A DNA stretch of 64,000 bases from Spirochaetales bacterium (GTDB lineage Bacteria; Spirochaetota; Leptospiria; Leptospirales; Leptonemataceae), in assembly GCA_015075425.1 (NCBI GenBank), contig JABTUL010000001.1, forward strand, positions 186,001 through 250,000, written 5' to 3'. Positions 17,886 to 26,702 of this stretch are shown here, piece by piece. Under the pieces are notes generated by a model. That model was given only the letters and a program-made list of their open reading frames with translations, searched no databases and was not told the DNA's origin. Position 1 is the stretch's first letter; every line of letters begins with the position of its first letter. The translations under genes were made by a program, and so were the position numbers.

Positions 17886-20744
17886 CTATGCTCCTGTCTG
17901 CTTCCTTGCCAGAGAAAGGGCGGTTTCCAGAGCCGTGTCAAGCTTTTCGTCGTTCTTGCCGCCGGCCTGAGCCAGATCCGGTTTACCGCCCCCCGATCCC
18001 TCAATAAGCGCTGACGTTCCGGCAATAAGTGCGCGGCAATCGATGCCCAGCTCAAGAGCCGCTGCATTGGCCATGTACAGCAGCTGGACTTTGCCCGCAG
18101 CGCTGTTGCCAAAGAGAACCAGTGCCGGCTCCTGGCGTTTCAGCTCATCGCCCAGGGAGCGCAGCCAGGGAACTTCCCGGCCTTCAAACCGCTGCCGGAA
18201 AATCGTAAGTGAGCCGACTTTTCTGGCTGTGCTCTGAATGGATGCCAGAACTGCAGCCGATTCATCGTCGTGCGAGGGGGCCGTCTGTTTCTCCAGCCGC
18301 TGCACTTCTTTGTGAGTCCGGGCCAGAGTATCCTCTGCGGTGCTCAGGACTTTACGCAGGGAAAGGATCGCCAGCGGATCTTTCAATTGTTTTTTGATTT
18401 GTGCTGCAGCGGGCAGTTGCAGGATTTGCAACCGATTGCTTAAGGACTCCAGATCGGAGTGGGTCCGGGTTTTTTGCAATTCCTGGATCCTGTTCTGCAG
18501 TGCTCTCCTCTCTTCTTCTGCTTTTTCTTGCCGCCCGAGGATGACAGACAGAGCAAAACTCCCCGCCCGGGCCTCAATCCGCCGATTTCCTGCACCGGGA
18601 CTCGATTCTTTTGTAATATAAAATAATTTAATATCTCCTGTGTTGTTTACATGGCAGCCACCGCAAAGTTCAATGGAGAGAGGCGCTTCCTTACCCATGC
18701 GCACGACCCGTACTTCCTGCCCGTACTTTTCGCCAAAAGTAGCCAGGGCACCAGCCTGACGGGCTTCATCCAGAGACATGGTCTGTGTGCTGACACGTTC
18801 CTTGCGCGCTATCGCCTCCAGGACATCGGCCTCCACAGCTTCCAGTTCTGCCGCGGAAAGACGACTTCCATGCGAAAAATCAAAGCGCAGGTAATCCGGA
18901 GCAACCAGAGAGCCCGTCTGCAGAATCCCTTCACCCAGCGTGCGTCGCAATGCTGCATTCAGGAGGTGTGTTGCGCTGTGATGCCAGGTCAGACTCTCCC
19001 GACGATCTGCTGCTACCGTTGCTGTAACTTCTTCTCCGCCGCTGAAGTTTCCCGCCTCACAGATTCCGCGATGCAAGATCACGGTCCCTTTTTTCTGAGT
19101 GTCCTGAACCAGAAACCTGGCTGATGGTGTGCGAATTTCACCTGTATCTCCCAGCTGACCCCCTCCTTCCGCGTAAAAGGGTGTGCGCTTCAAAATCAAA
19201 AATCCCTCTTCTCCGCTCTCTAATTGCGGCACAGCAGCCCCATCACGAATGATGCCTTCCAGCCTGCTGCTGATTGTTATTTGATCGTATCCACAGAATT
19301 CACTGGCAAGGTGCGAAAGTTCCGCAGGCAGCGCGATATCCTTCCACTGCTCCACGCTCTGGGCGCGGGCCCGCTGCTCATCCATACAGCGTTCAAATTC
19401 CGCGAGGTCGCCTTCCAGACCGCGACGCTCCAGCATTTCAACCGTCATCTCAAGCGGAAAACCGAAGGTGTCATAGAGAGTGAAAATGGATTTCCCCGGA
19501 AATACTCTCCCCTCAACTTTTTCCAGGAATTCCTCAAAGATGACAAGCCCCTGGGAAAGCGTTTTGAGAAATCTCTCTTCTTCTGCCCGAATGCGTTCCG
19601 TGATCAAGGATTCGTTTTTCTGGAGCTCCGGATAAAAAGGGCCGTAGAGCCCGATGATGGTGGGTACCAATCGATACAGGGCCGGCTCTGTAATACTCAG
19701 GTCACGGGCAAACATCAAAGCTCGACGGACAATGCGCCGGATGACATAGTTGCGCCCCTGATTGCCGGGAGCAATGCCATCGGCTATGGCAAAAGCGCAG
19801 GCCCGCAGATGGTCCGATAACACCCGCAGGGCAATCCGCTGTTCCTGACGCAGATCTTCCTGTTTGGCGGTCAAACCGGTGAGTGCTGCCACAGCCTGCT
19901 GGATTTGCATGAGTTCATCGGTTTCGTAGACGCTGTCTTTCCCGGAAAGCAGAGCGGCAATCCGTTCCAGTCCGGCCCCTGTATCGACGCCCTGTTTGGG
20001 CAAATCACTCAGGGTCCCGTCCACACTTTTGTGGTACTGATTAAAAACCAGGTTCCAGTATTCCATGAAACGATCGCATTCGCCTCCGGGAGCACAGGCC
20101 GCTCTGTCCAGGCAGGTGCAACGCTCGGGACCGCGGTCCAGGTACAGTTCCGTGCAGGGACCGCAGGGCCCACTGTCCCCGGCCGGGCCCCACCAGTTGG
20201 TATCTGCTCCCAGGTACGTGAGTCGCTCCTCGGGGACATCTGTAAGAGTCAGCCAGAGTCGGGCTGCTTCGGGATCGTCTTTGTAGACCGTTACATGAAT
20301 CTTTTCTGGATCAAACTGCAAGACTTTCAGAGAAAATTCCCAGGCCATCAGGATGGCTTCTTTTTTGAAGTAGTCGCCAAAACTAAAGTTTCCTAACATC
20401 TCAAAAAAGGAGCAGTGCCTTTCTGTCTTACCCACGCTTTCTAAATCCGTCGTGCGCAGGCATTTCTGAATGGTTACCACACGGCCGGCTGGAGGTTTTT
20501 CTGTTCCGGCAAAATAGGATTTGAACGGAACCATCCCGGCGCTGGTGAAAAGGAGAGTTGGATCACCTGCAGGGAAGAGCGAGGCTGAAGGCAGTTCTTT
20601 ATGCCCATGATTTCTGCTGAAAAAATCAGTCCAGGCCCGACGCAGCTCGGCCACGCTGGCTGGCGCGCTCTTCTTCACTTTTCTGGCGGTGCTGGCCTTC
20701 CCCTGCGGTGCCGCACGTTTTTTTCGCGGTGTAGCTCTGGGCAT
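17886..20744 (-). CDS. alaS: Alanyl-tRNA synthetase with basic N-terminal extension
   Basis: 952 residues from the ATG at 20744 (upstream AGGGGTACGG), longer than the usual 870-880. Charges tRNA-Ala in the cytoplasm. The catalytic core begins AELRRAWTDFFSRNHG and includes TNWWGPAGDSGPCGPC. The editing domain carries HHSATHLLNAALRRTLG and the zinc motif CGGCHV. The C-Ala tail ends with GSGGGKPDLAQAGG. The extra feature is a roughly 35-residue Lys/Arg/Ala/Pro-rich leader (MPRATPRKKRAAPQGK...), which may be a nucleic-acid-binding tail; the first conserved residue comes only after it. Confidence 0.96.
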   Translation of the reverse strand: MPRATPRKKRAAPQGKASTARKVKKSAPASVAELRRAWTDFFSRNHGHKELPSASLFPAGDPTLLFTSAGMVPFKSYFAGTEKPPAGRVVTIQKCLRTTDLESVGKTERHCSFFEMLGNFSFGDYFKKEAILMAWEFSLKVLQFDPEKIHVTVYKDDPEAARLWLTLTDVPEERLTYLGADTNWWGPAGDSGPCGPCTELYLDRGPERCTCLDRAACAPGGECDRFMEYWNLVFNQYHKSVDGTLSDLPKQGVDTGAGLERIAALLSGKDSVYETDELMQIQQAVAALTGLTAKQEDLRQEQRIALRVLSDHLRACAFAIADGIAPGNQGRNYVIRRIVRRALMFARDLSITEPALYRLVPTIIGLYGPFYPELQKNESLITERIRAEEERFLKTLSQGLVIFEEFLEKVEGRVFPGKSIFTLYDTFGFPLEMTVEMLERRGLEGDLAEFERCMDEQRARAQSVEQWKDIALPAELSHLASEFCGYDQITISSRLEGIIRDGAAVPQLESGEEGFLILKRTPFYAEGGGQLGDTGEIRTPSARFLVQDTQKKGTVILHRGICEAGNFSGGEEVTATVAADRRESLTWHHSATHLLNAALRRTLGEGILQTGSLVAPDYLRFDFSHGSRLSAAELEAVEADVLEAIARKERVSTQTMSLDEARQAGALATFGEKYGQEVRVVRMGKEAPLSIELCGGCHVNNTGDIKLFYITKESSPGAGNRRIEARAGSFALSVILGRQEKAEEERRALQNRIQELQKTRTHSDLESLSNRLQILQLPAAAQIKKQLKDPLAILSLRKVLSTAEDTLARTHKEVQRLEKQTAPSHDDESAAVLASIQSTARKVGSLTIFRQRFEGREVPWLRSLGDELKRQEPALVLFGNSAAGKVQLLYMANAAALELGIDCRALIAGTSALIEGSGGGKPDLAQAGGKNDEKLDTALETALSLARKQTGA

Positions 20745-20827
20745 GCAAAACCGTACCCCTGAAATGAAAGGAAGCGTCAAACGAATTGCCGCTTGAAAGC
20801 CCCGGACAGTCAGCGGATGTGGCCCCG

Positions 20828-21223
20828 ATGGCTCTTTTGCGTGCGCTCCCGCTCATTCTTCTGGCCGGATGCGGGTATTTTGGAGCTTCGGAGATGTCTT
20901 TTTACTACCAGGAGAAGGTGGTGGATCGGCGGGAGGCGCTTTCTGTGCTCCGCCTGGCCGTGCGGACCAATATGGCGCTCTGTCCGGAAAACAATGCCGC
21001 CGGGCTTTACGCTGTGGAGCAGATCATTCCCGCAGAATTGAAATACTCGCATTACTATGCCGATTCCGTTGAGGGCTGTGCCGTGGCCTGCCTGGCATTG
21101 CCCTGCGGTGCCTCGGTGAATCAGAGTATCCGATCCGGTTCCGTGAATAAGGACGATAACGTCACCATTTTCCTGCCCATTTTGCGCGCCTGCAATCTAC
21201 AGCATGCCGGGGTCGATTTTTGA
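20828..21223 (+). CDS. Small lipoprotein, unknown
   Basis: 131 residues from the ATG at 20828, chosen because it begins a lipoprotein signal (MALLRALPLILLAGCG, lipobox LAGC). The mature part contains several cysteines (SVEGCAVACLALPCGAS), which suggests disulfides. The family is not recognised. Diverges from alaS by 83 bp. Confidence 0.7.
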   Translation: MALLRALPLILLAGCGYFGASEMSFYYQEKVVDRREALSVLRLAVRTNMALCPENNAAGLYAVEQIIPAELKYSHYYADSVEGCAVACLALPCGASVNQSIRSGSVNKDDNVTIFLPILRACNLQHAGVDF

Positions 21224-21257
21224 GTGGACAAAAAAAAATCCGGGCCATTTAATATGG

Positions 21258-21272
21258 CGGTCTGCCAGACCG
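21258..21272. promoter_or_regulatory. Perfect inverted repeat upstream of 21295 gene
   Basis: CGGTCTG-C-CAGACCG is a 7-bp perfect dyad with one central base, ending 22 bp before the ATG at 21295 and just upstream of its GGGAG ribosome binding site. It could be a repressor operator or an mRNA hairpin near the ribosome site. No T-run follows, so it is not a terminator. Confidence 0.4.
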
Positions 21273-21294
21273 ATGGTACACCGGGAGATTCTGA

Positions 21295-22008
21295 ATGACA
21301 CGTAAAGCTATTTTGTTCCTCTGGTCACTGTCCTGCATCCCTTTATGGGCACAAGCCGGGGGTCAGATTGAGCTAAAAAAACCAACGGATACCATGCGTA
21401 CTTGCGTGAATCCGGACACGCAGACGGAATCTCAGGCAGCCGGTACGGATCCAATATTAAGCAACAAGGCGATTGGCACAAATCCGCAGGAAGGGCAGTA
21501 CCGTCAATCCATGGAAAACTTACTGCGCATGGAAATCGCCAATGTTCGCGTGGCCGTGGGCGATATCATCAATAAGCACAAAGAATTGATTGATCTTTAT
21601 CCCAGCCTTAAAGAATACCAGGAAATCATTATCGAAGATGTACCCGGAGCGTGGCGTGAGGGGCAGTATGTGAATTCCAAACGAGTTCTGTCGCTGGGCT
21701 TTGCCCCCAACGGAGACATCAAGTGTGTGGTGCTGGATTCAACCACACGGCAGGTTTACAACCCCGATCAGTGGACCCGTAAGCTCATGCGTATGTACTA
21801 TCCCAATGTTCAAACAATGGAGCTGGAAACATTGCGACACAACTATCGTATGCATGGTACGCTTGAGAAGGGTTCGCCAGAGATTCAGTTGCGGGCTTTA
21901 CGCTTGATTTATCAGAACTTACGGACTGCACTCTACTCCATGGACATGATGATTGCTGCCTACTATAACTTACGTAATAAAAAGAACGAGTGGCAGATCA
22001 ATATGTAG
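21295..22008 (+). CDS. Conserved-looking exported protein, unknown
   Basis: 237 residues with a signal peptide (MTRKAILFLWSLSCIPLWAQ). The start is supported by GGGAGATTCTGA before the ATG. The mature protein is mostly helical and charged (SMENLLRMEIANVRVAVGDI, WTRKLMRMYYPNVQTMELE). No enzyme motif is seen. Ends convergently with the panE-like gene (11-bp overlap). Confidence 0.72.
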   Translation: MTRKAILFLWSLSCIPLWAQAGGQIELKKPTDTMRTCVNPDTQTESQAAGTDPILSNKAIGTNPQEGQYRQSMENLLRMEIANVRVAVGDIINKHKELIDLYPSLKEYQEIIIEDVPGAWREGQYVNSKRVLSLGFAPNGDIKCVVLDSTTRQVYNPDQWTRKLMRMYYPNVQTMELETLRHNYRMHGTLEKGSPEIQLRALRLIYQNLRTALYSMDMMIAAYYNLRNKKNEWQINM

Positions 22009-22969
22009 TTCTGCTTTTTTCCAGGACGCGCAGTTCATCGGCCAGTCGGCTCAATTCCTCAAGAGGCAGGGAAGGAGCGTATAGATCACGCCAGAGCAGG
22101 CAATTGTAGATGATGCTCTGGCTTTCGAGTTTTCTGCCGGCCCGTCTGTCGAGAAGCATGGAGGGCAGATAATCACCCATGGTGCCCGTTTTTTCAATCA
22201 TAGAGGCAACGGTATCTTCTGAAAGTGTATAGCTATAGCTGCAATTCCGGAGGGTACTCAGCCGGGAATTTACTGTGCGCCCCAGCTGAACAACTTCTCT
22301 CATGACCCTTTCTGTTTGAGACAGAAGGTCAGGCTGTGAGAGAATGAAGCTTGTGGGAGCGTCATGAATGGTGCAGAGGGTGTTAAAGGGAACATTCCAG
22401 ACCTGTTTACGAAACCGCATTTCAAGTAAGTTCCTTTCGACGCTGCATTCCATAGAGCTTTCTAAAAAAAGATATTGTATTGTTTCAGGTGAAACTACCG
22501 GGCGTTCGGAAAATGAGGCAATGGCCACCGCGCCATAACCAGAATGCAGGATCTCCCCGGGTCCCGTGCGATTGCTGCACAGAAAGGCTGCGCCGCCCAT
22601 GATTTGTTCTGCCGGTAAGAAATCGCTCAGCAGCTCCTCATTGCCCAGGCCGTTTTGCAGGGTCAGGACCAGAGTGTGCGGCCCGATGGCCGGTAAAACC
22701 AGGTCTTTGAGGAAAGCATTTTCTGTCGTTTTAATTCCGATAAGGATGAGGTCCTGCTCCGATAAGTCCCGGGCGTGCCGAACGACTTGAATCGGTTGAA
22801 TCTGAAAATCGCCATGGATGGAATGGACAATGATGCCGCGCCTGCCGAGGACGGAAAAATCACTGCGCGCCAGAAAAGTAATCCGGGCGCCGGTCTTACC
22901 GGAATGTCGAGCAAGCAGACTGCCGTAGTAAAGGCCCAGAGCTCCGGCGCCCACGATGGCGATCTTCAC
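21998..22969 (-). CDS. 2-dehydropantoate 2-reductase-like (PanE/ApbA) protein
   Basis: 323 residues. The N-terminal NAD(P)-binding motif is MKIAIVGAGALGLYYGSLLA, followed by ITFLARSD, LILIGIKTTE and LVLTLQNGLGNEEL, all typical of ketopantoate reductases. The C-terminal domain carries KQVWNVPFNTLCTIHDAPT, with the catalytic lysine and asparagine expected near KxxxN. It probably makes pantoate for coenzyme A, though related enzymes act on other keto-acids. Confidence 0.85.
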   Translation of the reverse strand: MKIAIVGAGALGLYYGSLLARHSGKTGARITFLARSDFSVLGRRGIIVHSIHGDFQIQPIQVVRHARDLSEQDLILIGIKTTENAFLKDLVLPAIGPHTLVLTLQNGLGNEELLSDFLPAEQIMGGAAFLCSNRTGPGEILHSGYGAVAIASFSERPVVSPETIQYLFLESSMECSVERNLLEMRFRKQVWNVPFNTLCTIHDAPTSFILSQPDLLSQTERVMREVVQLGRTVNSRLSTLRNCSYSYTLSEDTVASMIEKTGTMGDYLPSMLLDRRAGRKLESQSIIYNCLLWRDLYAPSLPLEELSRLADELRVLEKSRTTY

Positions 22970-23058
22970 AGGGAAAGAGAACCGGCCATTCTCCCGGCGT
23001 CGAGCACTTCTGAAGAATAAAGCCTGGTCAAAATATTGACCTTCTGGATTCCTGCTTC

Positions 23059-23598
23059 ATGATGAATCGATGCTTCTTTTTCCTGATTGCCTTACTTGCA
23101 GCCAGTTGTAGCAATCACAATGCTCTGAAAGATCATGTTCGTAGCCAGCTGGAATTCAGCCGTGGCCGTGTGGATGCCCTGCTGGAGGACATTGAAAAAA
23201 CCGGCCGTGCCGACACCGTTTTGCAGTGGCGGGCTGGCGCCGGACGGGCCCCCATCGGCTGGCAGCTCATGCATATTGCAGCCTCAGAAGATGGCATGGC
23301 TTCAGGAATGATCGGAAAGGAACCGGTGACCTCTGCGGCTTTCTCTACGGAATTTCGCAGCTTCAAGGAATTGCCCCAAACCATACCGCCATTTGCAGAG
23401 GTGCGACGTTACCTGACTGAGTCCCGCACGGCGCTTTTGCGGGCGGTGGATCGGTTTGATAGTCCGCTGGAGCAGAAGCCGACGCCGGATGCGCGGTTTG
23501 ACTACGGGACCGCCTTTAAGATCATTCAGTGGCATGAACCCCACCACCATGGTCAGGCCCATGCCACCTTTAATCTGTACAAAGGCGGGGGGGAGTGA
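23059..23598 (+). CDS. DinB-fold lipoprotein
   Basis: 179 residues. The N-terminus is a lipoprotein signal (FFFLIALLAASCSN, lipobox AASC). The rest fits the DinB four-helix metal-binding fold: first metal histidine in WQLMHIAASE, and the second pair in WHEPHHHGQAHATF. DinB proteins are usually cytoplasmic thiol transferases or hydrolases, so export with a lipid anchor is unusual. Ends 2 bp before the convergent VWA-FHA gene. Confidence 0.72.
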   Translation: MMNRCFFFLIALLAASCSNHNALKDHVRSQLEFSRGRVDALLEDIEKTGRADTVLQWRAGAGRAPIGWQLMHIAASEDGMASGMIGKEPVTSAAFSTEFRSFKELPQTIPPFAEVRRYLTESRTALLRAVDRFDSPLEQKPTPDARFDYGTAFKIIQWHEPHHHGQAHATFNLYKGGGE

Positions 23599-23600
23599 CC

Positions 23601-25208
23601 TTATTCTGATATTTTGCGGCCTTCAAACTCAAAACGGGAACTGCCCATTTGCAGGGAGTCACCGTCAAAGAGTGCACGGGGCCGCAGGATGCGTTTGCCA
23701 TTGATGAAAACGCCTGCTGTGCTGAGCATATCATAAATGATAAATTTATTATCTACTTTACGAATGCGGGCATGGATATCACTCATCTGCCTGTCCTGGA
23801 TATGGATGTTGGCCAGCGGGCCACGCCCGATCACTGTGCTGTCAAGAAATAGATCGTAAACCCGCTCTTTGCTGCCCAGATAGCGTAATCGAGCGCTGCG
23901 GTAAGCCTTTCCTTCGCGCAGGGCGTTCTGCAGCATCCTGTAGGCATAGTCCTTAATGGAGATCCGGTACGGGCCGGGCTCACCTTCGCGGAGGAGGTCG
24001 GATTTTTCCTGTTCAATGTAAATTTGATAGGGATCGATAGGTGCAGATTCGTTCAGGGGGGATAGATCATCGTTCACAGCTTCGCCAACAACGGTTGGTG
24101 TGGCCGGAGCGGATTCTGAAAGCAAAGGTCCGGAGGCACTGGTTTCTGTGATTCCTTCCGGCTGCGGAGCGTCGGAGACGGGGCGGCGCAGAGCGATAAC
24201 CACCATGAAGACAATAAAAACAACAATCAAGAATAAGGCGCACAGACCCAGAGCAATGAGTAAAGTGAGTCCCAGATTCTCCTTCTCCATGATGCCCGAA
24301 ATCCATTTGCCTGTGGGCAGTGCATAGGTGCGCTCAGCGCTGCGGGCATCCCCGATCAGGGAGATCTGCACTTTCACTGTGGGATCGCGAAAAAAGTTCA
24401 GGCCGGGTTTCTCCAGGGCCAGCCTGGACTCGTAGCGAACCCGGGTGCCACTTTCCGGGAGCGTTTCCCAGTGTGTGCGTATTCGTTTGAGACCCGCTAC
24501 CGTTCCTGATTCGATGAGGCCGCCGGATTTCAGGGCCAGTCGGGCGTACAGCGCTCTGTCCCTGCCCCGATCAAACAAAAGAACATAAACGGGAATTTTC
24601 TTCTGACTGGAAATCCCGATGAGCTCAAAACAATCGTCCCGGGTTAAGTAACTGCCTTCATCAATGCCATCGGTAAGTAAGATCGCCAATACTCTGGTTC
24701 CGCTTTCCACAGAATTGCGACCTTCACTGAGCGCCGCATAAAGGCTGTCATAGATTCGCGTGCGCTTACCTGTTTGTTTAATAGATTGTATTTTCTCTGT
24801 TATTAGGGACCGGTTCTTCTCCCGGGTGAGAAGGACCATCGGCTGCCCATTGATCCGGTAAAGAGAAACGGTGCTGGCCTCAGGCAATCCTGTTACGATT
24901 TCCCCGGCCTGTTTCTTGAGCAGAGCAAAAGCTCGTGGCCGCAGGGAGAGGGTTGCATCCAGGACGAGCAGGACATGCAGGGGGCCGGTGGCGGGGAGGG
25001 TGGAAAGAAGTCGTCCCTCAGCGCTTTTTCCCGCACCCGTTTCCAGCACGATGAGGTCCTCTGTCCGCAGTCCGGGCTGGTTCAGCCGCAGTTCAATCAC
25101 CGGATGGGCACTATGATCCAGATGTTCAACTTGCAGTTCCGGCCGGGCGTACAGGGATCCCGACCCCCCCAGAAGAAGGGTCAGCAGTAGTCTCAAACGG
25201 AAGGTCAC
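23601..25208 (-). CDS. Membrane protein with periplasmic VWA and cytoplasmic FHA domain
   Basis: 535 residues. A signal peptide is followed by a von Willebrand A domain (LHVLLVLDATLSLRPRAF, then VLAILLTDGIDEGS; the MIDAS is partly altered). A single strong transmembrane segment (LTLLIALGLCALFLIVVFIV) comes next, then an acidic linker and a C-terminal FHA domain (STVIGRGPLANIHIQ, SDIHARI, INGKRILRPRALFDGD). FHA domains bind phosphothreonine, so the protein may link an external event to a Ser/Thr phosphorylation signal. Third gene of the gmhA operon, 8 bp after its neighbour. Confidence 0.85.
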   Translation of the reverse strand: MTFRLRLLLTLLLGGSGSLYARPELQVEHLDHSAHPVIELRLNQPGLRTEDLIVLETGAGKSAEGRLLSTLPATGPLHVLLVLDATLSLRPRAFALLKKQAGEIVTGLPEASTVSLYRINGQPMVLLTREKNRSLITEKIQSIKQTGKRTRIYDSLYAALSEGRNSVESGTRVLAILLTDGIDEGSYLTRDDCFELIGISSQKKIPVYVLLFDRGRDRALYARLALKSGGLIESGTVAGLKRIRTHWETLPESGTRVRYESRLALEKPGLNFFRDPTVKVQISLIGDARSAERTYALPTGKWISGIMEKENLGLTLLIALGLCALFLIVVFIVFMVVIALRRPVSDAPQPEGITETSASGPLLSESAPATPTVVGEAVNDDLSPLNESAPIDPYQIYIEQEKSDLLREGEPGPYRISIKDYAYRMLQNALREGKAYRSARLRYLGSKERVYDLFLDSTVIGRGPLANIHIQDRQMSDIHARIRKVDNKFIIYDMLSTAGVFINGKRILRPRALFDGDSLQMGSSRFEFEGRKISE

Positions 25209-25216
25209 CTGTCTTA

Positions 25217-25504
25217 TTATCGGCCGGTGGGCAGACGGTACTCTGGATTTTTGGCGCCTTCCGGCTGTGCAGGCACTCCGGTGGCACGCTGCAGTTCCAG
25301 AAAGGCGCGACCCTCTTCTGTCCGGGAGAAGTATTGAAACCAGGAGGTATATAGACCAAGGACAAGAAGACCCAGTGCCAGGGCGGTGAGCCCGTGTTTT
25401 TGACTGCGGGCCATACTACGGGCAAACTGGCGGTGGATCCAGTTCCAGCGAATAGCCAGAAGATAGATGCCTGCCCCTGTATATAAAATGGCCAGCAGCA
25501 TCAA
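25217..25504 (-). CDS. Small membrane protein, unknown
   Basis: 95 residues with two predicted membrane helices (MLLAILYTGAGIYLLAI and LTALALGLLVLGLYTSW) and a soluble tail. Its ATG overlaps the gmhA stop by 4 bp, which supports a coupled gene. Not recognised. Confidence 0.65.
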   Translation of the reverse strand: MMLLAILYTGAGIYLLAIRWNWIHRQFARSMARSQKHGLTALALGLLVLGLYTSWFQYFSRTEEGRAFLELQRATGVPAQPEGAKNPEYRLPTGR

Positions 25505-26094
25505 TCAAAGTTAAAGAGTAATTTTTCAACTATGGCGCACAAAATCTGACCTATCATGATATGACATTCCTGGATACGTGCTGTTTCTTTTGTTGGGATG
25601 AGAATGCAGGCTGAGAGCAGATGGGATTGCTCTGATCGGATACGACCACCCGTCTCACCTGTAAGAAGGATGACCTGAAGCCCTTTTTCAGCCGCCATAC
25701 GATTTGCTTGCATCAAATTTTCCGAATCACCGGAGGTGCTGATAGCCAGGAAAACATCATCCTTTTGTCCCAGGGCTTCGATCTGCCGGGCAAAGATCCG
25801 ATCAAACCCAAAATCGTTGCCACAGGCCGTAAGAGCGCTGCTATCCGTGGTCAGAGCCAAGGCAGGTAGTCCGGGACGCACATTCTGAGCCTTGTAACGA
25901 ATGGTGAATTCCGTGGCGATATGCTGGGCGTCGCCGGCCGAACCGCCGTTACCGGCAATCAGCAGCTTATGGCCGTTCTGCATGGCCCGGGCAATAAGCT
26001 CGCCTGCCTTTTCCACCTGCGTTAAGTCGCCGTGCAGGACGGCCTCTTTTGTCTTGATGCTCCGGCTGATATGCGCCTGAATCAAATCCAGCAT
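25501..26094 (-). CDS. gmhA: Sedoheptulose-7-phosphate isomerase (SIS family)
   Basis: 197 residues from the ATG at 26094; a TTG 57 bases upstream would overlap the divergent gene. It makes D-glycero-D-manno-heptose 7-phosphate for lipopolysaccharide core. The SIS motif and substrate loops are clear: LLIAGNGGSAGDAQHIATEF, ALTTDSSALTACGNDFGF, VFLAISTSGDSENLMQA and the terminal IQECHIMIGQILC. The later heptose genes are not in the window. Confidence 0.92.
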   Translation of the reverse strand: MLDLIQAHISRSIKTKEAVLHGDLTQVEKAGELIARAMQNGHKLLIAGNGGSAGDAQHIATEFTIRYKAQNVRPGLPALALTTDSSALTACGNDFGFDRIFARQIEALGQKDDVFLAISTSGDSENLMQANRMAAEKGLQVILLTGETGGRIRSEQSHLLSACILIPTKETARIQECHIMIGQILCAIVEKLLFNFD

Positions 26095-26150
26095 GGAGGT
26101 CAGGAAAAAGAATTGGCGTTGTAGCGGAAAGCCAAAAAGCTCGGGTTGCA

Positions 26151-26702
26151 ATGGAACTGCGTTCGATTTTACATTTCATTGTGCACCAGGCGTCAGAAGC
26201 GGAAATAGCCAGTATCCTGGCGGCCCTCGATGCACGCATTAAAGGTGGCCCCCAGGATTATACGGTCGATTTTCGTCGTCTTGCCGGAAAGGCGCTGGAA
26301 GGTTTTGCGGCAAAATTTCAGCCTGTCGATCCCAATGGCATGACTCGCCGACTGGTAGCTTCGATGATCAAAGGTACAGAGCCCGGCATTTCCGATGCCG
26401 ATCTGAACGTTCTTCTTGATACCTGGATACCATCTCCGGCTCAGGCGGAGAGTACAGAGAAGGCCATCCCCGTTCCTATGCTTTTTACAATGATTCAACA
26501 GTTTGTGGGTTACAGCACCGGTACTCTCAGTGCTGCGGATGAAAAAGAATTACGAAAGTCCATACCGGACTGGCCAGCGCGTTACTGGGAACAATTTGCT
26601 CCGCAGACCCGCGAACTCATCTCATCCTTTTTGCAGGGAAACACAAACAAAGATGAATTCTGGCGCAGTATCGGGTATCGCCTCACGGGCAAGAATTTTT
26701 GA
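26151..26702 (+). CDS. Hypothetical cytoplasmic protein
   Basis: 183 residues. Mostly helical, no signal peptide, no recognised motif (LHFIVHQASEAEIASILAAL at the N-terminus). Overlaps the next gene by TTGA, so it is probably co-expressed with the PrsW-like protein. Confidence 0.6.
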   Translation: MELRSILHFIVHQASEAEIASILAALDARIKGGPQDYTVDFRRLAGKALEGFAAKFQPVDPNGMTRRLVASMIKGTEPGISDADLNVLLDTWIPSPAQAESTEKAIPVPMLFTMIQQFVGYSTGTLSAADEKELRKSIPDWPARYWEQFAPQTRELISSFLQGNTNKDEFWRSIGYRLTGKNF

